Shown: positions 55,285-63,970 of the stretch, one piece after another
Layout: every line of letters begins with the position of its first letter
How positions within the stretch are numbered: position 1 is the first letter of the stretch
Assembly (NCBI GenBank): GCA_905182465.1
Contig: CAJJBI010000003.1
Location: forward strand, 1-64,000
Origin: Opitutaceae bacterium BACL24 MAG-120322-bin51
GTDB taxonomy: Bacteria > Verrucomicrobiota > Verrucomicrobiia > Opitutales > Coraliomargaritaceae
DNA: 64,000 nt
Direction of reading: 5' to 3'
Program-made: the position numbers and the translations under genes
The notes under the pieces: generated by a model
The model's input: the letters and a program-made list of their open reading frames with translations, nothing else
What the model was told of the DNA's origin: nothing
Databases searched by the model: none

Positions 55285-56811
55285 TTATCTTCCGTAGAGA
55301 GCTAAATGCTCACGTAGGTAGGTTGAGCTATCGCTTTGAAGCTGGTCGAGTTGGTATGGTTGGTAGCGCCATTGCCAGTTTCCGGCAGGGATACCAGGTG
55401 TATTGAGGCGGGCTTCGTTGCCTAAACTCATGAGGTCCTGTAAGGGGAATATGGCGAGTAGGGCGCTGGATTCAATTGCAGCACGAACCAAATCCCACGC
55501 GATCGTATCGCCCGTAATACCTAAATAACAGCGAATGTAATCCTGCGTCGCGTCATCGAGGGCCTGATACCAACCTAGTGAGGTATCGTTGTCGTGCGTG
55601 CCAGAGTAGGCTACGCAGTTACTTTCGTAGTTATGTGGTAAGTAGGTATTATCGGCATCGCCATCGAAGGCAAATTGCAGCACAGCCATACCCGGAAGAC
55701 CAGTGATCGCGCGTAGCTCGTTGACCTCATCGGTGATCTCGCCCAAATCTTCGGCGACGAGTTTAGCTTCGGGGCAGGCTTTACAAAGTGCTTTAAATAG
55801 CTCAAGTCCAGGGCAGGGGATCCACGTGCCATTACGAGCAGTCGTCTCTGTCGCAGGTACAGACCAGTAAGACTCGAAGCCGCGGAAGTGATCAAGGCGG
55901 ACGATGTCGTAAAATTCTAAATTAGATTTAATCCGTTGAATCCACCATGCGAATCCTGTCTCTTCATGCATAGCCCAATCATAAAGGGGGTTGCCCCACA
56001 ATTGACCATCTACTGCAAAGTAGTCGGGCGGCACGCCAGCCACCGCTTTGGGCTGGCCGTTTTTCTTGAGCTGAAAGAGTTCTGAGTTCGCCCATACGTC
56101 GGAGCTGTCGAGTGCGACAAATATAGGTGCATCTCCCATGATTTCAACACCTCGACTGCCCGCGTAGGCACGGAGCTTGTTTAGTTGCGCGTAAAAGAGG
56201 TATTGAAAAAAGACATGTGCGTCGGCCGCATTTTTAACATCATTGGAAAAGTTTTGAGACTTTGCTAGTTGCGCATCTGAATACTCAGGTGGCCAGTCCA
56301 ACCAGCATTTATCGCCGAAACTTTCTTTGAGACTGATAAATAGGGCGTAGTCTTCTAGCCAATGCCCTTGATCTTTTTGAAACTTAGCAACGGAACCATA
56401 ATCGAGAAATTGCTTCTTATTTGAAGTTTTGAAGCGCTCATAGGCCTTTCGAAGAACTGGCCAGATCGCTAAGTAGAGTGCTCCATAATCAACATGGTCA
56501 AGAGGTAGGTCAGCGAGGCTACCATATTCCTCCTTAGTGATTAAACCTTCTTGTAGGAGTGGCTGCAAGTCGATGAAATAAGGATTTCCGGCAAAGGCTG
56601 AAAAACATTGATAGGGAGAGTCGCCAAATCCAGTAGGGCCAAGCGGGCAAATCTGCCAAATGGAAATGCCGGTGGTATTGAGGAAGTCTATGTAGCGGTA
56701 AGCCCCGGCGCCTAAGTTTCCGATACCTGTGTCTGATGGGAGCGAGCTTATGTGGAGCATGACGCCTGCAGCGCGCTCTTTTAACCAATTATAGAGTGGC
56801 AGTTGAGTCAT
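55285..56811 (-). CDS. malQ: 4-alpha-glucanotransferase MalQ (amylomaltase)
   Basis: Transfers alpha-1,4-glucan segments during maltodextrin or glycogen metabolism. The 508-residue GH77 enzyme shows the catalytic nucleophile Asp in YDIVRLDHFRGF, the acid-base Glu in AKLVAEDLGEI, and the third carboxylate in YSGTHDNDTSLGW. The N-terminal GVMLHISSLPSDTGIGNLG is typical. The gene is single and no glycogen or maltose operon is adjacent, so physiological context is not visible here. Confidence 0.95.
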   Translation of the reverse strand: MTQLPLYNWLKERAAGVMLHISSLPSDTGIGNLGAGAYRYIDFLNTTGISIWQICPLGPTGFGDSPYQCFSAFAGNPYFIDLQPLLQEGLITKEEYGSLADLPLDHVDYGALYLAIWPVLRKAYERFKTSNKKQFLDYGSVAKFQKDQGHWLEDYALFISLKESFGDKCWLDWPPEYSDAQLAKSQNFSNDVKNAADAHVFFQYLFYAQLNKLRAYAGSRGVEIMGDAPIFVALDSSDVWANSELFQLKKNGQPKAVAGVPPDYFAVDGQLWGNPLYDWAMHEETGFAWWIQRIKSNLEFYDIVRLDHFRGFESYWSVPATETTARNGTWIPCPGLELFKALCKACPEAKLVAEDLGEITDEVNELRAITGLPGMAVLQFAFDGDADNTYLPHNYESNCVAYSGTHDNDTSLGWYQALDDATQDYIRCYLGITGDTIAWDLVRAAIESSALLAIFPLQDLMSLGNEARLNTPGIPAGNWQWRYQPYQLDQLQSDSSTYLREHLALYGR

Positions 56812-56941
56812 GTCATTAACTTAGGGACTTATCCCGAAGGGTAGCACCATAACACTGCCCAATATAAATTAGACATAATATATATTGTGCGATTTATATG
56901 GTTTGTTTGCTTAATAGTGGAGATTTCAAGTCGGCTACGTA

Positions 56942-58195
56942 TCACTCTGCTAATCCCCAGCGCTTTGTGAATGGATAATAGATGAAAATAGCTTTACCGA
57001 TGACAGACTTTTCGGGAACGAATCCCCAGTAGCGACTATCGAGACTATTCGCAGAATTATCGCCTAAGGCGACGAATGTCCCAGCGGGCAATTCTGCAGT
57101 GACACCTGCTGCGGTTAATAATTGCGGCGGATTACTCGGATCATTCTGTGTTGGGTAGACGTAGCCGTTATAATCACCTTCTTGCCGTTCATTTCGCTCA
57201 AAAGCCTCAACTTCGGATCTTGGTTCTCCATCGACCAGTAAAGCACCGTTTTTGATTTCAAGCGTTTCTCCACCGACTCCGCCGATGCGCTTGATATAAT
57301 ACTTATCGACGATGTTTCCAGCGCCCCCTTCGATTCCAGGTATTTCGCCTGTGCGGAATACAAATGGATCGCCCGCCTCTGGTCGCTTAAAATGGTAACT
57401 AATACGGTCCACAAATAAGGCATCGCCCAGCGTAATGTCGAAGCGCAGGACAGCATCGCCTACAGACACTTGTTGGTCAAAATCGAGTGCGTATCCCGTC
57501 CCTCCAGCGACTCGGACTAACTGGGGATCTGCATCCGGAAAGCTATCAAACAGTGCACTTTGCATGTCAAAATCTGCTGGCACGCGAATCGTGTGTGGCA
57601 CGCCGCCGACAAGTAGCGTGTATTCTGCCAAAACAGTGGGGAAAACGAACCATTTCTTGCCTTTAACTTGTCGGACATGCAGACGGGTTCCATTGGCGGT
57701 TCGCTCCATGGGGAGTTGCACTGCACCGTCACTCTTCGCGATCAAAGACTTATGTTTCGCCCCTAGCGTTAAAAAGCGGAAAGTGCGCTCGATGGTGCCC
57801 GGCGCATCGTTTTTATCCTCATAGACGACGGCTTTCATTCCGCTGTAAGTAGGAAACATGGAGTTTGTGGGGATGATAAATGGCTGGAAAAAGAAGGTGC
57901 GAATCCCGATCACGATGATCGCCGCTACCAGCGCGACCTCGAGATTATCATTCCAAAAGGTCTTCGGGTATATTTTGCCGCCTATCTTGCGCAATAAAGC
58001 ATCAAGCCGATCTATGGCTGCCGCGAGTGGCGCCTCTGTAGTCGCTTTATCGCGGATCAACCCGTCGACTTCCCCGACAGCCTTGTCCAGTTCAGCCAAG
58101 CGCTCTTCCGAAGTTAAATCCCTTCGGTAATGATAAACCTTCTGCGCGGACTGTAAAAGTTCCTTAGCTGCCTTTTTCTGTTTTGAAATACTCAC
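56942..58195 (-). CDS. lepB: Signal peptidase I with a large insertion
   Basis: Removes signal peptides from exported proteins. The serine (Ser112, PTNSMFPT) follows a single membrane anchor (about 86-104), and the lysine is at Lys302 (YYIKRIGGVGGE). The C-terminal boxes LGDNSANSLDSRYWGFVP and AIFIYYPF are present. The Ser-to-Lys distance is about 190 residues against roughly 55 in E. coli LepB; the extra 130 residues (about 130-265) form a beta-rich insertion. A coiled, charged N-terminal region (1-80) precedes the membrane helix. The start is GTG (58193-58195). The protein is larger than usual at 417 residues, but the catalytic residues are intact. Confidence 0.92.
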   Translation of the reverse strand: MSISKQKKAAKELLQSAQKVYHYRRDLTSEERLAELDKAVGEVDGLIRDKATTEAPLAAAIDRLDALLRKIGGKIYPKTFWNDNLEVALVAAIIVIGIRTFFFQPFIIPTNSMFPTYSGMKAVVYEDKNDAPGTIERTFRFLTLGAKHKSLIAKSDGAVQLPMERTANGTRLHVRQVKGKKWFVFPTVLAEYTLLVGGVPHTIRVPADFDMQSALFDSFPDADPQLVRVAGGTGYALDFDQQVSVGDAVLRFDITLGDALFVDRISYHFKRPEAGDPFVFRTGEIPGIEGGAGNIVDKYYIKRIGGVGGETLEIKNGALLVDGEPRSEVEAFERNERQEGDYNGYVYPTQNDPSNPPQLLTAAGVTAELPAGTFVALGDNSANSLDSRYWGFVPEKSVIGKAIFIYYPFTKRWGLAE

Positions 58196-58394
58196 AGCTA
58201 ATACAGATACAATGCCATGCTCGTCTTGCTAGCTAAATCTCGACTCCGGGCCATCTATTTATTCGTTGAAATACCTAACTGATGTAGAAGCTTTAAGCCT
58301 TCTGTAACGTCAATATGAACGCACAGCGAATACGCGATTGAATCGATCTTATGGCCCTTTCTGTTCGCAATCCCCGGAGGCACACGATCATTGG

Positions 58395-59078
58395 CTAGTC
58401 CATGCGAGGTACGCTTAGGGTCGGCTCTTTTTGATAGGCAACGGAGTTCGCTGTAATTGTCCCACTAATGGCAATCGATGGCATGACCAGTGCTCGCTTG
58501 CCGAGGATGGATCCTGGATTAAGCACAGCATTGCAGCCGACCTCGGCTTGGTCCCCGACCAAGGCGCCGAGTTTTCTAAGTTTCGTGGTTTGCCTTGTTC
58601 CATCCTGTAGAGCGACAGTAACATCAGCTTGATCAAGACGCAGGTTTGAACAGATTACGCCTGCTCCGAGGTGGGCGCCGTTGCCCAGTATGCTGTCACC
58701 CACATAACTAAAGTGTGGTACTTGAACGCCGTCTAGTAGTAAGCTGTTCTTAAATTCGCAAGAGTTCCCAAGCACGCAGCCTTGCCCTGCGATCACATTG
58801 CCACGGATGAAGACTCCAGGGCGTAACTCACAGCCTTCGCCAATGTAGGCTGGCCCTTGTATCAAGCCAAATGGTGGCAATTTAACTGTCGGGTGGATAT
58901 AAACATCGCCCTCAATATGGAGACCACATGGCTTCTCCATTTGAGACTCTGTATAAACATACTCCCCTAAAGCCTTTTTAATTAGCGGTAGCCACTCCCA
59001 AGGTGCTAGTTCCGGACGGAAAATCGCGCTAAAGGGCAAAGACTCAGGGAATTCAAATAACTCGGACGCTTTTAGCAT
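58395..59078 (-). CDS. Left-handed beta-helix acyl/nucleotidyl-transferase-like protein
   Basis: A 227-residue protein with a short N-terminal helical part (residues 1-50) followed by about eight hexapeptide repeats: IEGDVYIHPTVKLPPFGLIQGPAYIGEGCELRPGVFIRG, NVIAGQGCVLGNSCEFKNSLLLDG, YVGDSILGNGAHLGAGVICSNLRLD and ALVGDQAEVGCNAVLNPGSILGKRALVMPS. The NLRLD and GDQAEVGCNAVLNPG pattern resembles the C-terminal acetyltransferase part of GlmU-like proteins, without the pyrophosphorylase domain. The substrate is not visible. The ATG at 59076-59078 (MLKASELFEF) is taken as the start. It is divergent from hflX. Confidence 0.78.
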   Translation of the reverse strand: MLKASELFEFPESLPFSAIFRPELAPWEWLPLIKKALGEYVYTESQMEKPCGLHIEGDVYIHPTVKLPPFGLIQGPAYIGEGCELRPGVFIRGNVIAGQGCVLGNSCEFKNSLLLDGVQVPHFSYVGDSILGNGAHLGAGVICSNLRLDQADVTVALQDGTRQTTKLRKLGALVGDQAEVGCNAVLNPGSILGKRALVMPSIAISGTITANSVAYQKEPTLSVPRMD

Positions 59079-59379
59079 GCATTGATGCAAGCGAATAATA
59101 CCAAACTAGCGAACCAAAAATGGACTGTAATGAGGGAGAGACGTGACTCCCATCAATCTGAGAAATGTCGCCGAGCTGACAGGATCAAGATTACGAACCA
59201 TGAACTATTTAGTGCCTGTGAGAAACGAGTATGCTAAAGCTAATGATTCAGTGGATAAGGCGTTCCAGTCGTGGTCAGGACCGAGCACCGCTGCCCTATT
59301 TAATTTATCGCCATTTCGTTATGGATTTAAACTTAAAGACGCATAAGTTGCGTCTTTTTGCTCTTAAAATACTTAAACT
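59079..59379. other. Intergenic region upstream of hflX
   Basis: About 300 bases between the divergent beta-helix protein and hflX starts. It contains one terminator-like hairpin near 59335-59359. A 67-codon forward frame (59143-59346) ends inside that hairpin and lacks any recognisable domain, so I do not call it a gene. Confidence 0.5.
59335..59359 (+). terminator. Terminator-like hairpin before hflX
   Basis: A perfect 9-bp stem (59335-59343 with 59349-59357) around TAAGT, followed by TTTTT. It has the shape of an intrinsic terminator and stands only 20 bases before the hflX start codon. It may end an unknown upstream transcript or act as an attenuator of hflX. Confidence 0.65.
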
Positions 59380-60666
59380 GTGCACGACGTTAAAGAAAGA
59401 CCTACCGTAGTCGAGCGCGCTATGCTGATTGGCGTGACGCTTCCTGACGATACCACTAGCAATACCCGCAGTTTGCTGGATGAGCTGCGTGAGTTAGTGG
59501 ACACTCTCGGCTTCGGTATCCGGCACGAGCGCATGGTCTCGATACGCAAGCCGCAGGCCAAACTACTCGTCGGATCGGGTAAAGCTCAGGAGCTAGTCGA
59601 TGAAGCTAAAGCGCACGACTGTGATGTGATTATTTTCGATAACCAGTTGACGCCCGCACAGCAACGTAACTGGGAAGAACTCGCCGAGGAAAAAATCCTG
59701 GTGATCGATCGCCAAGAAGTGATCCTCGATATTTTTGGCGACCGTGCACAGACAAAGGAGGCGGTATTGCAAGTTGAGCTGGCCCGCCTAGAGCACAATC
59801 TTCCGCGTTTAAAAAGCGCGTGGACACACCTGAGTCGCCAGCGTGGCGGCGGCTCCATGCAGCGTGATGCAGGCGAGACTCAGCTTGAGCTAGACCAACG
59901 GATGGTGCGCACTCAGATCACACGCGTTAAACGTGAGCTTGAGAGCGTCATCCAGCACCGTGAGACCCAGCGCAAAAAACGCATGACCGTGCCTGTGCCT
60001 ACGTGCGCCATCGTTGGCTATACCAATGCAGGCAAATCTTCCCTACTCAACAAGCTGACCAATTCAAACATATTAGCTGAGGATAAACTCTTCGCTACAC
60101 TCGACCCGACCTCCCGCCGCTGTCCCCTGCCCTCTGGTCAGCCACTCGTAGTGACAGACACCGTCGGTTTCGTCCGTAATCTTCCTCATCGACTTGTCGA
60201 TGCTTTTAAGGCCACGTTAGAAGAGGCTATCGTATCCAACTTTTTGATACACGTCTTAGACGTCAATAGCCCCGAAGTTGATTCACATGCAGAGACAACA
60301 CTGAGCGTGTTAAAGGAGCTTGGCGCAAAAGACAAAAAGGTCATTACTGTTTTTAACAAGCTCGACGCACTTTGGGATGAAGCTACGCGCTACGACCTCG
60401 CGATTCGCTACCCTGGCGCACTTTTTATAAGCGCGCACACCGGTGAGGGGCTCGACACCTTGCAGGATAAGATGGAGGCCATCATCGAGGCCGACTTCAC
60501 CCAAGTTCGGCTACTGATCCCCCACGACCGCTACGACCTAGTCGCGAGACTGCACCGCGAAGGTGGTGTCCGTAAAGAAGAAGCCCGTGATGAAGGCACC
60601 TACCTTGTTGGCTCCGTTCCCGAGCGTATGATGTCTGTTTTGCAGCCATACATTTTGACTGCGTAA
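59380..60666 (+). CDS. hflX: GTPase HflX
   Basis: Ribosome-splitting GTPase that rescues ribosomes under heat stress. The 428-residue product has the HflX N-terminal domain (FGIRHERMVSIRKPQAKLLVGSGKAQELVDEAK), the linking helices with RGGGSMQRDAGETQLELDQRMV, and the GTPase domain: GYTNAGKSSLLNKLT (P-loop), VTDTVGFVRNLPH (G3), FNKLDA (G4) and ISAHTGEG (G5). The GTG at 59380-59382 is used as start, placing MHDVKERPTVVERA at the N-terminus. The gene is monocistronic as far as can be seen. Confidence 0.95.
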   Translation: MHDVKERPTVVERAMLIGVTLPDDTTSNTRSLLDELRELVDTLGFGIRHERMVSIRKPQAKLLVGSGKAQELVDEAKAHDCDVIIFDNQLTPAQQRNWEELAEEKILVIDRQEVILDIFGDRAQTKEAVLQVELARLEHNLPRLKSAWTHLSRQRGGGSMQRDAGETQLELDQRMVRTQITRVKRELESVIQHRETQRKKRMTVPVPTCAIVGYTNAGKSSLLNKLTNSNILAEDKLFATLDPTSRRCPLPSGQPLVVTDTVGFVRNLPHRLVDAFKATLEEAIVSNFLIHVLDVNSPEVDSHAETTLSVLKELGAKDKKVITVFNKLDALWDEATRYDLAIRYPGALFISAHTGEGLDTLQDKMEAIIEADFTQVRLLIPHDRYDLVARLHREGGVRKEEARDEGTYLVGSVPERMMSVLQPYILTA

Positions 60667-60750
60667 GCCAGCATGGCTTCATTCGAGGTAAATGTATGCA
60701 GGGCGGTTACTTGCGCCTAGCTTAGGTTAGAAATGCCGCCACTTCGTTTG

Positions 60751-62058
60751 CTAGCTAACGAAGCTTATGTAGAGATAAGCAAGCGACATCACGGTGAAGA
60801 AGGCGATGCCTGCCCAGCTTAACAGCTTGAGCAGGATACCAGGGCGGAACTCTTTGGGCACATTCTCACCGCTCATTACGCGGTAGTTAATATATGCGAG
60901 TACTGGCGAGGTGATAAAGGAGACGATGGCTGCGAAGCTGAGCAGTTGGAGCAAGCTTTTGGCAAAGAGCAAAACGACTAAACTGGCGAGGATAGTCGAG
61001 AGGATGATCCAGAAGTTTTGGATGCGCTGGAATTTCTCTGGCGGTAGATCTTTGATTAGACTGCTGCAGGCGGCGAATGAGCGAGGGTAGCCATCGAGGC
61101 AGGTCAATGAGGTGCTGAACATAGTGATGAATGCAGCCGAAAGTATGAGAAGGTGTGACCATTCACCAATGCTTGCAGTATAGAGACTGACTAGTTGGTT
61201 AGCGAAGCCAACCCCGCCAGCCGCGAAGCTTTCGCCGGAGCCATACATAACGAGCACGCCGAGCGCAACGAAGAGCACTGCGAGGACAACGGCGGCGAGG
61301 TAACCGATGTAAAAGTCGATGGTCGATTCTTTGACCGTGGCGACATGCCCAGTCTGTTTCTCTCGGCTAAACATCCAGAGCGACGACCAGACCGAGAGGT
61401 CGATCGGTGCGGGCATCCAACCAAGTAGGCTAATGATGAAGGCAAAAGACGCCCATTGATAAGGACTTGGCGCGACAAATTCGGCGGCGATTTCGGGCTG
61501 ATTTGGCAGTGCTAGGACGACTGCAAGTATGGTGCTGATACCCAATACTGTGATGATGATCTTGGCCAAGCTGTCTAGCAGTTTGTAATGCCCAACTAAT
61601 AGGAGCCCTCCGCATGTGATGAGCACGCCTACAGTAAGATGAGGCACTGAAATGGCAGTGATACCATAGCCCGAGAGTAAGGCACCGCTGAGCATACTGA
61701 CGCCTGCGATGTTAATCGTGCCGGTCAAGATATTTATTGTAAGAAAGACCCAGACATAAGCGATGCCGAGGCGCTTGTAACCAGCGAGCAGGCTCTCGCC
61801 TGTCGCGGCGGCATATCGTTGACCAAAAAAGAAGAAGGGGAACTTAAGTAAGTTTGCCAGTAGGACGAGCCAGAGCAGTGACCAGCCAAACTCGGCACCT
61901 GCACGGGTCGACCAGACCAAGTGCGAGCCACCAATCGCGGCGCAAGCGACTAGAATGCCAGGGCCTAGTGCTTTCCATAAATTGCTACGACTAGCCAAAA
62001 AACCCTCCCTCTTTTTTTCGTTAGTTTCCCAGCTTGTTTTGTGTGCCATATTACTCAT
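60751..62058 (-). CDS. Nramp-like divalent metal transporter without the canonical ligands
   Basis: A 435-residue protein with eleven predicted membrane helices, aligning end to end with Nramp transporters (opening GPGILVACAAIGGSHLVWSTRAGAEFGW). In canonical Nramp proteins the first unwound helix carries DPGN; here the same position reads AIGGSH. In helix 6 the usual MPH is MPAPIDLS. Both metal-binding motifs therefore differ. This matches a subgroup of NRAMP-related carriers whose substrate is unknown; magnesium and aluminium transport occur in relatives. It is convergent with hflX. Confidence 0.85.
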   Translation of the reverse strand: MSNMAHKTSWETNEKKREGFLASRSNLWKALGPGILVACAAIGGSHLVWSTRAGAEFGWSLLWLVLLANLLKFPFFFFGQRYAAATGESLLAGYKRLGIAYVWVFLTINILTGTINIAGVSMLSGALLSGYGITAISVPHLTVGVLITCGGLLLVGHYKLLDSLAKIIITVLGISTILAVVLALPNQPEIAAEFVAPSPYQWASFAFIISLLGWMPAPIDLSVWSSLWMFSREKQTGHVATVKESTIDFYIGYLAAVVLAVLFVALGVLVMYGSGESFAAGGVGFANQLVSLYTASIGEWSHLLILSAAFITMFSTSLTCLDGYPRSFAACSSLIKDLPPEKFQRIQNFWIILSTILASLVVLLFAKSLLQLLSFAAIVSFITSPVLAYINYRVMSGENVPKEFRPGILLKLLSWAGIAFFTVMSLAYLYISFVS

Positions 62059-62159
62059 GTTTTTGAACCGTGCGCCTTACCTACGCTTGCCAAAGGTGGT
62101 GAACGTGCCATGCATGTGTTAGATTGTAGCGATTCGCTATTTTGATAAAGCACATTTTC

Positions 62160-62819
62160 ATGCAATACATCCTATTTGATTTAGACGGTACGCTCATCGA
62201 CCACTTCACCACGATCCATAAGAGTGTAACATACGCACAACGCGAACTCGGACTACCTGAGAGCAATTATGCTAAGGTGCGCTCGACTGTCGGTGGTTCG
62301 GTACCAATCACTTTAAGGAAACTCTGTGGCGAAGATAAGGTCCCACTCGCAGAACCACTCTTTCGCAAACATTTTGAAGAAATCATGTTCGATGATGTTT
62401 TCACACTGCCAGGTGCAGATTGGCTGCTGGAGACTTTGAAAAAACGCGGCGATAAGCTCGGTGTGTTTACTAACAAATATGCAAGCCACACGCGATCCGT
62501 ACTCGCACACCTCGGGCTTGATCAATGGTTCGACGTAATTATTGGCACCGGCGATCCAGATTGCCCCTACCGAAAACCTGATCCGCACTTTACCGCCCAT
62601 GCACTGGAGCAAATGGACTGCGCCTCAGAGGAAGCATTTATGATCGGCGACTCGCCTTACGATCTTGCTGCAGCGGAAGCTGGTTGTATCGCTTGCCACC
62701 TTGTGGCGACGGGTAGTCATAGTGCAGAAGAGTTGTCCGAATGCATCGTACCCGATTACATTTATAAGGACCTCCATGAACTTGGCGAAAGACTCTTCGG
62801 ACTGGATCGACCTAAATGA
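62160..62819 (+). CDS. HAD-family phosphatase (first of a tandem pair)
   Basis: A 219-residue phosphoglycolate-phosphatase-like hydrolase. HAD motifs are FDLDGTLID (nucleophile Asp, near residue 7), VFTNK (motif II), YRKPDP (Lys) and MIGDSPYDLAAAEAG (motif IV). A helical cap of C1 type is between motifs I and II. The ATG at 62160 is taken as start. It overlaps the next gene by 4 bases. The substrate is not determined; 2-phosphoglycolate, pyrophosphate and small sugar phosphates are all possible. Confidence 0.85.
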   Translation: MQYILFDLDGTLIDHFTTIHKSVTYAQRELGLPESNYAKVRSTVGGSVPITLRKLCGEDKVPLAEPLFRKHFEEIMFDDVFTLPGADWLLETLKKRGDKLGVFTNKYASHTRSVLAHLGLDQWFDVIIGTGDPDCPYRKPDPHFTAHALEQMDCASEEAFMIGDSPYDLAAAEAGCIACHLVATGSHSAEELSECIVPDYIYKDLHELGERLFGLDRPK

Positions 62820-63493
62820 ATTCTAACTCAATAACACAGCTTCCCCGCCCTACTGCGATCCTTTGGGATCTGGACGGCACATTGATCGACCAAACAGCTG
62901 CCATTATCTTCTGCTACCGTGAGGTCATAGTAGAGATGGGCTATCCTCAGCCAGACGATGATGCGATTCGGCGTAGTCTCGGCGGTGTTATGGCTGCGAC
63001 GATGGGACTTTTCGTGGAGGCCGAGCGCATGGATGAGGCATGTAAGGCCTTCCGAACGCGCTTTCCTGAAATCATGTTCGACGGCCTAATCCTGCTAGCA
63101 GGTGGTAGAGAGCTAATCGAGCGAGCCTATAAAGCCCGCATCCCGCAAGTGATCTTTACTAATAAACACGGCGACACCGCGCGCAAAGTCAGTCGCTATG
63201 CGGGTTTTGCCAAATACATTCCCATTTGCATTGGCAGTACGGACACAGAATGGCACAAGCCTCAGCTAGCACTCACTCAGCACGTGCTCGACCAAATTGA
63301 AGTTTCCTCAGAGGGTTCAATTATCATCGGTGACTCGCCCACAGATATCGCTGTCGCGCAAAATGCTGGACTCACCTCTTATTGTGTGGCGACTGGTGCT
63401 CACAGCATTGAGGACCTCATGGAGGCTGGGGCAGATGCAGTATTTGGGTCTTTGACCGAACTTGGACAAGCGATCGAATTATTAGGTTTATAA
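62816..63493 (+). CDS. HAD-family phosphatase (second of a tandem pair)
   Basis: A 225-residue paralogue of the preceding gene. HAD motifs are LWDLDGTLIDQ, VIFTNKHGDT, EWHKPQLA (a motif III Lys, with Gln in place of Asp in the usual KPxP) and IIGDSPTDIAVAQNAGL. The two proteins share the FPEIMFDG/FEEIMFDD block and the VATGAHSIEDL/VATGSHSAEEL end, so they are probably a tandem duplication. The start ATG overlaps the stop of the first gene (ATGA), showing translational coupling. Confidence 0.85.
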   Translation: MNSNSITQLPRPTAILWDLDGTLIDQTAAIIFCYREVIVEMGYPQPDDDAIRRSLGGVMAATMGLFVEAERMDEACKAFRTRFPEIMFDGLILLAGGRELIERAYKARIPQVIFTNKHGDTARKVSRYAGFAKYIPICIGSTDTEWHKPQLALTQHVLDQIEVSSEGSIIIGDSPTDIAVAQNAGLTSYCVATGAHSIEDLMEAGADAVFGSLTELGQAIELLGL

Positions 63494-63559
63494 TTTCCTT
63501 AGCTTCTTTGTTAATTTTTAGCCATTCTTAATTCTTAATTTTTTTTAAACTAATTCATA

Positions 63560-63970
63560 GTGATTCATTGTATTTCAAAAATCCGTGTTCGTTACGCCGA
63601 AACTGACCGTATGGATGTGGTCTATCACAGTAACTATCTCATATGGTTTGAGACTGCTCGTATACTGATGCTCGACGAGATCGGTTTGCCTTATAGCGAA
63701 ATCGAAGCGCGTGGCCTATTCCTTCCTGTTCTTACTGTTAGTGCAGAATATAAAAGCCCTGCCCGCTTTGATGACCAATTAGAGATTCACCTTTTTATGA
63801 AAAAGAAGCCCCGTGCGCGCATACACTTCGATTATGAAGCGCGCCGTGGCGACGAGTTACTAGCGATTGGACATTCTAGCCATGGCTTCATGGACCGTAG
63901 TGGTAAAGGTCAGCGCCCGCCTGAAGATTTAGTCAAGCTGATGGAAGCCGCATGGATCGAGGCAAAATAG
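63560..63970 (+). CDS. YbgC/4-hydroxybenzoyl-CoA thioesterase-family protein
   Basis: A 136-residue hot-dog-fold acyl-CoA thioesterase. VRYAETDRMDVVYHSNYLIWFETAR (about 9-33) contains the Asp of the YbgC/4HBT active-site helix, followed by GLFLPVLTVSAEYKSPARFDDQLEIHLFMKKK and the RGDELLAIGHSSHGFMD strand. YbgC proteins associate with the Tol-Pal envelope machinery in some bacteria, but no tol genes are in view. The start is GTG (63560). Confidence 0.88.
   Translation: MIHCISKIRVRYAETDRMDVVYHSNYLIWFETARILMLDEIGLPYSEIEARGLFLPVLTVSAEYKSPARFDDQLEIHLFMKKKPRARIHFDYEARRGDELLAIGHSSHGFMDRSGKGQRPPEDLVKLMEAAWIEAK

Noticed and set aside
59143-59346. 67-codon forward frame upstream of hflX
   Set aside because: No recognisable motif, GTG start, and its stop lies inside the terminator-like hairpin. 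Kept only as a note.
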